This document shows, one piece after another, positions 33,862 to 43,399 of a DNA stretch of 64,000 nucleotides. Under the pieces are notes generated by a model, which was not told where the DNA came from, did no database searches, and worked only from the letters and a program-made list of their open reading frames with translations. The DNA is taken from assembly GCF_933775445.1 (NCBI RefSeq), contig NC_065872.1:5022001-5086000 (forward strand), read 5' to 3'. The translations under genes and the position numbers were made by a program. Origin of the DNA: Argentina anserina. Taxonomy: Eukaryota > Streptophyta > Magnoliopsida > Rosales > Rosaceae. The first letter of the stretch is position 1; each line of letters opens with the position of its first letter.

Positions 33862-34115
33862 TTCCTAATGACAACTTTGTTACCCGAATATCACTATCCA
33901 AAAAAAATCATACGAGCAGATAGAGCGTATCAATGAGAAAATGCATGAATTTTCGCAGAATATTTCAACCACTAAAGCTATTTTTAAAGAATTTTTGAAG
34001 TCGCCGAATCATATAAAAACCAAATGCATACTCAGAATTGGGCCACGTGTTTCTTTTTTTATTCTTAAATAATTTAAATGGCTTTAAGTCTTTTTAAAAT
34101 CATAACAAATAGCGA
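33862..34115. repeat. Tandem array, right remnant beyond Copia 1
   Basis: Diverged array sequence resumes: AGATAGAGCGTATCAATGA matches AGATAGAGCGCGTCACTGA of the full units, and GGGCCACGTGTTTC matches TGTGCCACGTGTTC. This confirms that the Copia went into an array unit. Confidence 0.7.
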
Positions 34116-36759
34116 TAATGTAATTTGTGGTCTTAATTGGGTCAAGACGACAAAATTGTGTCGTCTATAGATGCTTAAAGAAAATTGGAAACTAAGACGA
34201 CAAAATATTGTCGCCTATTAACCGAGAAAAAGTTCATTTAATAGCCAAGATCTCATAACATGCCTCCCTTTCGCACGATCTGTACCTAAAACTCAGAGGA
34301 AATCGAGATCTAAAGCGATTATCTGCCTCTGAATCAATGGTTATCAACTCTAGCTCTATACCATCCTGGTAAGCGTCTTTATGAATCAATGGTTTTGAAT
34401 TTTGTTTTTTGTTTTTGGGATTTACGGTTCACAATTGGGGGTTTTGTGTTCGCCATTTGGATTTGGGATTGTTCATTTTTTTTTCAAATCGATGCTTGCT
34501 TGGTGTTAGGATTTTCAGCCTTTGTATATTTTGAGGTCTAGGGTTTTCGATTTTATGGATTTGGGATTTTCCTATTCGGTTTGTTAAATCTATGGAAACA
34601 ATTAATTATCTCCGTGTTTGTTGCATATTGGAGGTGCTGGTGTAGTTGTTGGTGTTGTCAACTATTGGAGCTGCTGGTTTGAAGTGCATATCAACTGTTT
34701 GAGGGGACACAAAGGATGTAGAGGTGAAAAGCTTTATTCTGGCTTGTTTGCTATCGCCCTTGTTTCACATTCCATTGTGTGAGTGACTCTTTTATTTATA
34801 TTTGGTTTCAGTTACTGCTTCTTTTTAAATCTTATTTGCTTAGAATGAATCATGGTTTAGTGATATGGTTTGGGTTGTACCTTAATAAAATGGTATGAAT
34901 TGATCAATGCTTCTGTATGGAATGACGTGAATTGGTATGATAGGTAGACACATGAACTAAAAAAAAAAAGATGCCGACTCCTTCAGTTGAGTTAAATTGA
35001 ATTGGTGATAGTTTTAATTCTTTCAATCCTTCCTCTGTTTTTTATTTTGATAAGAAACTTCATATGTTTCATTTATATGCTGTGTCTTTCAGTCTACTCA
35101 GGTTTCTTGTAATCTTGTTAGTTTGTGCTCTTTTTCTTGTGGACAATCAAATTTATTCCAGACTAAAAAACAAGAATCTTATGCCTCTAAATATTAGTCA
35201 GGGAATTTTATTAAAGTCTGTTGGTTCAAGGCGCTTATTTGAAATCTGTTTTCGTTTTAAAAAAATATGGAAATTGGGTTGGTTCTTGAGTTTGCTATCA
35301 TTACAGCTGATGTTCTTACTCTCCAGATTAATTAGCTATGTCTTTGCCTGTGATGTTCTACCTATTCCCAAACATGAATTGTGGTTATACAAATATTTTG
35401 GGATAGCAGCCAACCTTTACACAATGATATCTAAATTTATACTTGATAATCTTTTGAAACTCAGCCTCTTGGCGTTCCTTATATCAATATCTTTACAGTT
35501 TAGTGAACTTTTCTTCTTCCCTTCTCTTTTACAAGTTTGCAGTAAAGTATCTTTACCGATGTTAGCTGTGTTAAACAAACAACTAATTTTTAGTTATACA
35601 GAGCTCATACTATTTTCAATTAGTAACTAAATTTTAGTCTCATTGCGACTCATTTTTGCTGTGTTGTTTTATGTCAATGAATTCAACTATTGTTGACTTA
35701 TTGAGCTATAATTTCATGTGTTGCCTTAGTGCTCTTCCCGTAATTATATCTTTGCTTTCTGTCCTGAATAGAGTAGCTACATCCACCCTTGTTCTTGCAC
35801 GAAATGAAATTTTTGAGAATCTAAAGGAGACTACCTGGCTATGGACCCTTTTTCTCCAAAATTTAAGTCATTGTAATGATATATAATGATATACATATAC
35901 ATATTATGTATTTATTGCTCCAAGTTCCAAGTTATACTGCTGCAGTCCATTCGTTCTTTGTCATTTGTTATGTTCCTGAGATTTAAGCTTCATTCTTTGA
36001 ACTCCACTCTAGTCTTATGAATTCTTTTTATAAATGTAAAAAGGTAGTCTTTATATTATGATAAACTCAACTTTAAGTCTCCTGATTTCAAAAAAAAAAA
36101 ATGAAGTCTCCAAGTTTCTACATATGTTTACTGATTTCAAGCCTCGTTCAATTCCATGTTATCTTCTAATTGTTTTGCTTATGTATTTTAGATAGCACTA
36201 TCTAAACATGAAGAGAGCTCTAATGTTAAAGTTGGTCAAATTAGAAGAACATGAGATGCGAAGGTCAGCACATTTCCTACAAAAGAAGTCTGCACATCTC
36301 CTGTGAAGAATACCACATCCCCGCATATTCAAAAAAAGAGAACTTGAGAAGATGGTCACATCCCTAGAGAAGAATGATTTGTCAAAGAGGTCTGGATGGG
36401 CACAAGAACTTAATTAGGAACTGCTTTTGATCATGTTGAATTGTATGCAGTATCATGTTTCTACTCTCTGGCTAGCTCCTTAAGTAGATTGCAAGTTTTT
36501 GTTTACGCCAAAGTTGTAATCAAAAGTATTTTAGGTTCTTTTTTGGTTCTCCTGATCACCAAGCGAGGTGGAAGTACTGTTGGATGTGTTTAGGTGATCT
36601 GTGCGAAGCAAAGTTTATTTGATAGCTAGCCTTTGGTGCAATTTTATGACTGTGAACTGTGTCGTCGTTACATGGAGATGGCGGCCACTTATACAAAGGT
36701 TACAAAAATGCGAGGGTTTATAATTGCATAGAGACAGAAACCGCTTATACAACTTACTC
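34116..36759. other. 2.6 kb without a recognised gene
   Basis: Starts with two copies of GACGACAAAA (34146 and 34198) in a short near-palindromic stretch. 34260-34380 is exon-like with a GTAAGC donor near 34371, and 34400-36190 is T-rich and intron-like. A hydrophobic 188-codon ORF at 35064-35630 has no family I recognise. 36190-36420 again looks exon-like (purine-rich, AAGAAG words) but has stops in all frames that I checked. It may be a dead captured gene. Confidence 0.4.
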
Positions 36760-36879
36760 CTATTCTCCTATAGCGACTTTTTCTTGCCCTAACATGATCA
36801 TCCTTACAAGATTTAAGAGTATCCTCTTTCGCTCTTCCATTGCCTCTTGCAAAAGATGACATAACTGTCCGGCACTTCC
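36760..36879 (-). pseudogene. Last-exon-like fragment of an unrecognised gene (left copy)
   Basis: After an acceptor-like TATTTAG (minus strand) the frame reads GSAGQLCHLLQEAMEERKR, then ILLNLVRMIM and ends VAIGE-stop after 39 residues. The amphipathic, codon-like character suggests an exon. It can be joined in phase 0 to the fragment at 37140-37244. I do not recognise the family. Confidence 0.4.
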
Positions 36880-37139
36880 CTAAATACATAAACAACAATG
36901 AGCAAACGTAGCAGTGAAAACTTGCTGTACTTCAAAGGAAGAACTGTCATATGCTTCTCTTATCTCATTATTGTTCTTGAGATTTCTAAAGCAAAACAGC
37001 ACTATGTCCTAAGAGATGCTGCATAAAGTGAAATAACACGAGTAAAGATATTCATATCCGATTTACAAGTGCACAACATATAAACATGCTTTACCAAAAA
37101 AAAAAAATCAAAGCAAGCCCGTCATCAACCGCCGCTTAC

Positions 37140-37244
37140 TTCATCCCTGCTGCCTTCAAACCTCGCAATGTCATCTCCGATAACACTCAAAGTTGCAATC
37201 AATGCCCTTATATTACCTCCACATGAGAACAATATCTCACCCAT
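37140..37244 (-). pseudogene. Exon-like fragment of an unrecognised gene (left copy)
   Basis: Reads MGEILFSCGGNIRALIATLS, then VIGDDIARFEGSRDE, followed by a GTAAGC donor. An in-frame TAG lies immediately before the ATG, so it is either a start or a broken internal exon. The identical sequence is at 63549-63653 on the plus strand. Confidence 0.4.
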
Positions 37245-38267
37245 CTAAGCAAAGCTCTGTCAAAAAGTTTAGTATTGAGTTAGAAGGCCTTCATTAACCA
37301 TGGAGAAGAAAAATTATCAAACTACCAACATGAATCAAATATTTTTTGCAGACTCCAAGCTATCAGAGTATCATCGATATTTAACACAATGACCTAGCTG
37401 AATTTTTTGCTTACATGAACCTAGCAGATCTCACTAGTCACTACCATGCTACCCTGGTTTCGAAAAATAGAGTTCAATATATATCATGGTAAGTTCCATA
37501 ACTACTATCACAGCCAAAGTCAGGAGTTGGAACAATATTTGACAACAAATTGACTCAAGTAATAGACCTCAGATTTCATGGTAAACACTTGAAAATGCCA
37601 CCTTGGTTCCAGACATTAATTCAGAAAGAATGAGAATATGAGAAGTTGTGATATTGTCCACATATTAACTTATGAATGAAGTAAATAATGAAAACAGGAG
37701 TACACACACACACACACATCTTTTCTATTGTGCTACCACATGTTTGGAAATTTAGTCATTGTCATACAATGTTACAGATATTTCATTGCTAAATGCTGAG
37801 AGTTACAGCAGGTGTTAGGCTTGCATCCAATCATCTTAGTAATTAATAATGCTGCACTCCACTGTTACCATATTTTCCAGGATTCTCATGATTTTTTTCA
37901 GTTTGTGCCTCACAGGCATACTATCCTGAACAACAATAAAGAACATAGAAATGTTTTCAAGATGCTCATATAGATCAAATTTATACCCATGCTATACCAT
38001 ACCTGGTCTTCTATTTCTATGTTTCAAAAAAGTTTTAAGGGATCCAACCAAAAAGGTGCCTATATACTTTTTAACATAATCACTCGTTACATTAATCTTG
38101 TTCCTCAACCTCTCTTAAAATCCACAAGACTTTTAAGATGAATATGAACTACTATTGTTCCATCTATATCAAGAACACTATAAACGCATGAGGCATTAGT
38201 TGCAGCTTTAGAAGCAGTCCTTTACGAGATTGAATGGAAGAGAAAAACTTTAGTGAAGCACACTAAC

Positions 38268-38432
38268 CTGCCACACAGCTTCCTTCCAATGTTCACGCCA
38301 TACCTTTCTATGTGCATCACGTCCCAATTTCTATGAACCAAGCTTCTTGTGGCCTAACTCAACTGAAGCTTCCCAGTACTTCTCTTGCCACTCGGTAACT
38401 TGGTCGACGCTTACACCTCTGATCATTGTCCA
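38268..38432 (-). pseudogene. Tryptophan-rich exon resembling LESV/ESV1 (left copy)
   Basis: Minus-strand reading between acceptor-like GTGCAG and donor-like GTTAGT gives TEWQEKYWEASVELGHKKLG, stop, then KLGRDAHRKVWREHWKEAVW. The spaced W-E-K/W-R-E pattern is that of the Trp-rich domain of LIKE EARLY STARVATION 1 and EARLY STARVATION 1, plastid starch-granule proteins. The stop replaces a position usually Glu (GAG to TAG). Only one exon is present. Family call rests on remembered pattern and is moderate. Confidence 0.55.
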
Positions 38433-39491
38433 CCTGCACGTCACATCTTTATTTCCTTCTGTCAGATTGCCCGTATGTCTTCTACAAAAAAACAAAAAAA
38501 GCTCGTATGCATTATATCAGTACAACTTTCCTACGACAAGATCAGATCACAACATCATTTGTATAAAACACTCAATTCACGCATGAACAACCCCACGACC
38601 TGCTGCCCTTTGTACACTACCCAGTACCCAGAAACAAAGAATTCAAACTATTTTGCTGGGAAAAAAGAAGAAGAAAGAATTAAATTGTCTCAATTCAACC
38701 CATAATTCTACAAATCATGAACAAGAAAGCCTCATAGTAGTAGATAGCGGACAAAACCTCCATAATTAAGCAAAGGCCGACTCTTGTTTTCCCAAACAAC
38801 CAAATTCAAAAATCTTGATGCCACAACCCTTAAACTAATCAAAACCATCGAATCAAAAAAAAAAACCTACCCAATTTCCACAACTTCAATCCCTTATTTA
38901 AACTACTCAAATACCTAAATTCAAACAACCCAGTACTAATTGCTACCCAAGATTCCAAACAGAATGCATGAACCTCACACCAAAGTGAAAATCCACTTCA
39001 GAACAGAAAAATCACAGCAAAGAATGATACCGCAGTAGCAAAGTTGTGAGGCACCAAATAAAGAACATTAATAAGAATGGAAAAAAAGGAAAGGACATGG
39101 AACAATTGGACAACCAATCCACCGCCTCCGCTCACTTAGATCTTTTTTATTAACAACCCATCTCTTTCTGGTCAGATTCCCGACTGATTCCCAACCTCAA
39201 ACGTGCCTGTCGGGCCGCTGCACTTCATTCCATCGTCATTCAATGTAGAGGCAAATCCTTAATCCGATCACTGCAGCTGCAATCTCAACCCAGATCGGTC
39301 GTCCGCTCTACCTCTACATGGATTCTCCCAAAACACTCAACTACGGTGGAACAATTGCAGTTCGCGACTACACAACCCCATCCTTGCTCTTTCATTTCTA
39401 TTAACGTTTTTACCCTACCAAACACAGACGCCCGTCAATGCATATAATTCTACTGCGTTGTCCACGCGGAAATTTGGATGGTCCAGATGCC

Positions 39492-39518
39492 CCGTGTATA
39501 TGGGCGGCCCGTGTATAC
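39492..39518. repeat. GC-rich end motif, copy 2
   Basis: CCGTGTATATGGGCGGCCCG then TGTATAC; inverted relative to 19505-19529 and to 61275-61301. It is itself partly palindromic (GTGTATA...TGTATAC around GGGCGGCCC). Confidence 0.85.
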
Positions 39519-39529
39519 AATAAGTTTCG

Positions 39530-39743
39530 GGAAAAACTTGGGTGAATCATGTGTTTTAATCTAAGTAAAGATGGGGCTTTCTTTGTCACTACCAGATTGT
39601 TTGATGGAGTGCAGGGAAATTGCATTGTCTTCATTGAACGAGTGCCATCTACTGTAAGAGCAAGTTATCACAGTCGAATGTCTGATTTAGATGAGGGACC
39701 TAGCATCTTTGCCGATTTAGAGGATGGTGTAGGCCTTAGGTAG
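39530..39743 (+). pseudogene. DUF295 F-box pseudogene, C-terminal part (fragment B)
   Basis: Reads GKNLGESCVFNLSKDGAFFV, then TTRLFDGVQGNCIVF and a DLDEGPS tail to a stop at 39741-39743. It matches KDLGDDIFILSSDGSFSVSAREFGGVKGNCIFF of gene 1. There are stops near its upstream edge and no start. It continues fragment A (19317-19502), with only a handful of residues missing between them. Confidence 0.8.
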
Positions 39744-40691
39744 GAGTATAGGACCGTAGGAGTGTGTGACTTGGGTAAATAACTGGTGATATTTTTGATG
39801 TAGTCAATAATTTAATATAAGGAGTTTCTATTCATACATCTAAAATCGGCACTTTGACCTTCTTACTTATTAAACCTCCATTTTTTCTTTTACAAGCAGC
39901 TAAAATGTTATTTAAACCTCTCTAATTTTTCCAAAATGCCCATAGTTGAATAAAATCAATAAAACTCTATTTCTTACTTCAAAAATTCATTCAATTGGTT
40001 CAAATAATAGTTATATCGAGTCTCTCATGTGAGTTCAATCAAAATTACAGTATAATTAGCAGATGAATTTTATATGCATCATTACACAAAATGCATTCAA
40101 ACGGGTGAATACAATAAATTGGAAAAATAAGAAGCTAAAAATTTAAAAAAATTAAACATCTACAAAGTGAGAAGAATATTTTTATTATGATGCATGCGAA
40201 TTGTTGTAAAAGATCATTTCATAATTTAGTTGGATGATAGAGGAGTCAGTTTGAACTTATTATGATACAAAAAACAATTAAAAAATCAAATGTATAGTGT
40301 TGACTTTTTTTATTTATTCTTATATTTGTCTTTTTGGTAATTTAATATCAGTTGAAAAAATCAATACTAAATTGAAAAAAAATTAAGTTGTAAGTGTTGT
40401 TTTAAGATATATGAATAAAAGCTCCATTTAATATGTCTTTATTCAGTTTAAAATATAGAGAAGAGTAAATCCTATTACTTGAATTTTGTTTTGGGCTTTT
40501 TGACTGGGCTTAGGCACGGCACTAGAAATATAATCCATATAACATACTAATCTATGACATGTTTAAAGAAATATACAACTATTGTGATTTGATATGATGA
40601 GACAATAAGAAATGTCTGCAGTAATTCCATTAGTAAGTTTGAATATGTAGTAACCACAAAACTTATTTCGTGCCTTTGTGTGTGTTAGCTG
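39744..40691. other. AT-rich spacer, no gene seen
   Basis: No ORF with recognisable content. It lies between DUF295 fragment B and the hAT-like MITE. Confidence 0.45.
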
Positions 40692-40806
40692 CTAAGCTGC
40701 ATGGAATCGGGTGCGGGTACGTGGAAGCGAAGCGTTTGAAAACGCGTAAGCGTTTTTTTTTTTTCAAAAATTAAGAAAGCGGGTGCGTTTTGGAAGCGTC
40801 GAAATA

Positions 40807-40838
<32 letters not shown>

Positions 40839-41504
40839 CTATTTTTATTTTTTAATTATTTTATCTAGTGTTCAAATAACTTGATAACTATTAATAACTT
40901 ATTTTCTAAACCATGATTATCTTTGATTATAGCATTATTAAAGTTTCATTTCAAAATTCAAACAAAAGAATGTACTACATAGTTTGAAGGTGTTGGACAC
41001 GTGCAAATCAAAGAGACATCACTGGATGAAATTGATTAAAAAAAAAGGTTCATCTTCTCTCTATCTCTCTCTCATTTGGATTTTTTTCATCTCTTCACAA
41101 ATCACAACTCACCGTCTTCTCTCTCTGTCTCTCTCTCTCATCTAGATTTTCTTGATATCTCTCCCCGGCTCTCCCCCTTCTTTCTGACACGTATTAGATC
41201 GATTGATGTTATTCATCTTTAATCGCTTAACGAAATTGAAAGAAAATGAGATGACAAAAATAGTCTCAAGACATTGATTGATGAAATAGAGGTAGGAAAG
41301 GAATCGCGCTTCCAATTCGGAAGTCAACGCTTCCGCCGCGCTTCCATTTCGGAAGCCAACGCTTCCGCCGCGTTCCCAAACCCACCTTTTCCGGAATCGC
41401 GCTTCCGTCGCGCTTCCCCGCGCTTCCGAGTGCTTCCGCTCCCGCTCCCGCTCCCGCTTCCGAAGCGGGAATCGGTCGTCCAACCAAGCTTCCGTGCTAT
41501 GTAG
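40692..41504. mobile_element. hAT-like MITE, copy 1 (813 bp)
   Basis: Flanked by a perfect 8-bp duplication GTTAGCTG (40684-40691 and 41505-41512). Terminal inverted repeats: left CTAAGCTGCATGGAA, right (reverse complement) CTACATAGCACGGAA. The interior carries (AT)n near 40810, CT-rich tracts and, at the right side, a dense cluster of GCTTCC/GGAAGC words with four CGCTCC-type hexamers at 41437-41456. An 8-bp TSD points to the hAT superfamily. No transposase is present. It lies about 750 bp before the ATG of F-box gene 2. Confidence 0.85.
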
Positions 41505-41854
41505 GTTAGCTGCAACCGCAATGGGTTGTAGGGTTTATATTGGCTTCAGCTTCACCCTCCTCCTCTTGGACTTGTCAGCTTGTAAGAGAGCAGCGATCAG
41601 CAGAAAAAAAATTTGGCACCAAAATATTGCGCTTTTGGGGAAAAATTTCCTAGCAGTGATTTTAAGTTAACCTAAATAAGCAACTTTGCCGGTCGTAGGC
41701 AGTTATGTCACCATGTGTCATTATAATTAATTTAATTATTAAAAAAATAGAAAAATGAGTAAATCCGAGGACATGATTTATTTTAAGGGGAAGTTTACAA
41801 TGAATTTTATGAAAATTGGTTTTCTAAATCCGCCGAGTGTTTTTAAAAAGTACA

Positions 41855-42140
41855 CAGAGAACTTTCCTTAGATAACAATATTCTGAATAAACAGTGAACT
41901 TTCCGTAGAAACCATTTTCTGAGGAAAGTTTACAGCGAACTATACGTACACAATTATTTTCTGAAGAAAGTTCGAAGTTTCCGTAGAAACATTTTTCTGA
42001 AGAAATTGCGCTGCGAACTTTACGTAGAAAACAATTTTCTAAAGTAAATTCGCAGCGAAGTTTCGGTAGAAACCTTTTTCTGAACAAAGTTCGCAGGTTC
42101 ATGTAGAAATCATTTTATGAAGAGAGTTCGCAGCGAACGT
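41855..42140. repeat. Roughly 40-bp minisatellite before F-box gene 2
   Basis: Landmarks of the GTAGAAA type occur at about 41868, 41905, 41946, 41983, 42024, 42066 and 42103, with spacings alternating 37 and 41 bp. Units share TTTTCTGAAGAAAGTT and CGCAGCGAA. The array ends about 115 bp before the ATG of gene 2 and probably overlaps its promoter or leader. Confidence 0.82.
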
Positions 42141-42212
42141 CGGAAGAAAGTTCGTCCAACTTCTTGCACAGTTTAGCCACTTGTGTTGTGTCGTCTTTGA
42201 GTCTACTCTCTC

Positions 42213-42240
42213 ACCTTCTTCTTCTTCTTCTTCTTCTTCG
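42213..42240 (+). repeat. (CTT)n in the leader of F-box gene 2
   Basis: CTTCTTCTT run directly before the start codon region; such CT-rich leaders are common in plants. Confidence 0.75.
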
Positions 42241-42253
42241 ACCAACGCTGAAC

Positions 42254-43399
42254 ATGCAGAGCCCCAAAGTACAATGGTGCACTCTCCCAAAGGAGCTCTG
42301 GCAGATGATCGGGAAGTTCCTCGAAAGCCGCATCGACATTCTCCGCTTCCGCAGCATCTGCTCTCTCTGGCGCTCCGCCCTCCCTCCTCTCGACCCACCT
42401 GACACTCCTCCTCTCCCCCTCGGCTTCCCCCACGCGGACAACGACGAGCCTCCCGCCGCCGTCTCCCAGACCACTATCTACCGCCTCCAGTCCCTGATTG
42501 CCGGTGAAGGCTCCGATGAGTCCCTCCCCTGCCTGGTCAAGTTCAAGGAGTCCACTCCCGGCGAAATGCGCCTCCTTAATCCGATCACCAATTGGCAGCT
42601 CAGGTTGTCGATAAACCCGACTATCAAAGAATTCAGCTTGCTTGATTTTAGGATTGTCGAGCTCGTCAAGTTGTATTCTTTGAAATATGCTTATACTAAC
42701 ATTGATGTTCCTTATGTGAACAAAGTGGTAGTTTTGCCTCGTGATCGTTTGGATTTGGGGGAGGATTTTGTGATCTTTATGATTTATAGAGGAGGACATT
42801 TGGGTTTTTTGAGGTATGGGGATGAGAGTTGGACTCCTGTCGACGAAAACAACTCTTACTATGATGATCTCATTGTGTATAAGGGTCAGTGTTATGTTGT
42901 TGATAAATGGGGGACTATATCGTGGATAAATCATGCATTGCAGGTGATTCAGTACTCGCCTCCATTGTGTGGGTTTGGAGGGCACAAGCATTTGGTCGAG
43001 TGTTGTGGTGATCTTTATGTGGTGGATAGGTACTTTGGTAGTGAGGGGTTTTTGCCCCAGAGGAGGTTTAATTATATACATGTCGATGGCGAGGTGGTGG
43101 ATTTTAAGGTTTATAGGCTGGATGAGGAGTGGGGGACTTGGGTTAATGTGACTAACTTGGGGGATCAAGTGATTATTTTGAGCTATGATGGGTCGTTTGC
43201 GGTCTCAACTAGAGAGTTTCCTGGAGTGAAGGGGAATTGCATTATGTTCACTGAACAGGAATTAGGTCTTTTACCAGCTGAAATTGGAATGGGAACAAGA
43301 AGTCGTCACCGTCGTGTGCTTGACTTGGAGGATGGTAGTATGAGCAACATTGGCTATTCTCAGTTGTTCCGGACGCCCTCAAATTGGCTCACGAATTGA
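42254..43399 (+). CDS. F-box protein with DUF295 domain (SKIP23-like), gene 2
   Basis: Intronless, 381 residues from ATG 42254; the frame is open upstream to 42164 but through a CTT-repeat leader, so this ATG just before the F-box is preferred. F-box: WCTLPKELWQMIGKFL with ILRFRSICSLWRSALPP (about 8-45). DUF295: CYVVDKWGTISWI (about 213), SPPLCGFGGHKHLVEC, DLYVVDRYFGS, FKVYRLDEEWGTWVNV (about 283) and VIILSYDGSFAVSTREFPGV with GNCIMF (about 304-335). Same domain order as gene 1 and close in wording. The role is probably substrate recognition in an SCF ligase. The promoter region is crowded by a minisatellite and a hAT-like MITE, which could affect expression. Confidence 0.93.
   Translation: MQSPKVQWCTLPKELWQMIGKFLESRIDILRFRSICSLWRSALPPLDPPDTPPLPLGFPHADNDEPPAAVSQTTIYRLQSLIAGEGSDESLPCLVKFKESTPGEMRLLNPITNWQLRLSINPTIKEFSLLDFRIVELVKLYSLKYAYTNIDVPYVNKVVVLPRDRLDLGEDFVIFMIYRGGHLGFLRYGDESWTPVDENNSYYDDLIVYKGQCYVVDKWGTISWINHALQVIQYSPPLCGFGGHKHLVECCGDLYVVDRYFGSEGFLPQRRFNYIHVDGEVVDFKVYRLDEEWGTWVNVTNLGDQVIILSYDGSFAVSTREFPGVKGNCIMFTEQELGLLPAEIGMGTRSRHRRVLDLEDGSMSNIGYSQLFRTPSNWLTN

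Larger units (their letters stand above)
19505..39518. mobile_element. 20-kb span with inverted GC-rich ends (candidate composite DNA element)
   Basis: The left end (19505-19529) reads ATATACGGGCCGCCCATAT then ACACGG. The reverse complement of the right end (39492-39518) reads GTATACACGGGCCGCCCATA then TACACGG. The same end occurs a third time at 61275-61301 at the edge of the inverted arm. The span divides one DUF295 pseudogene into fragment A and fragment B on the same strand. It contains a CLASP gene fragment, a tandem array, a Copia element and exon fragments. No transposase is recognised inside and no clear target duplication was found. An insertion of one mobile unit is my inference; a rearrangement using the motif as a breakpoint is the alternative. 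Confidence 0.42.
36793..39529. repeat. Left arm of a large inverted repeat
   Basis: Reverse complement of 61264-64000. Coordinates map by x(left)=100793-x(right) over the whole 2,737 bp, so there is no net insertion or deletion, and every sampled block matches exactly. The arm ends at 39529, a few bases outside the GC-rich motif at 39492-39518, directly against DUF295 fragment B. The copy may extend further on the left side, because the right arm is cut by the window end. Confidence 0.93.

Noticed and set aside
35064..35630. 188-codon hydrophobic ORF
   Set aside because: T-rich DNA gives Leu/Phe-rich translations by chance; no motif, and the context looks like an intron.
38347..38705. Identical ORFs in the two arms (also 62088-62446) as a conserved gene
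   Set aside because: Identity follows from the recent inverted duplication; the frames run opposite to the LESV-like exon and show no motif.
42203..43168. 321-codon ORF opposite F-box gene 2 (also 17056-17559 opposite gene 1)
   Set aside because: Antisense shadows of well-supported DUF295 genes; no own motifs.
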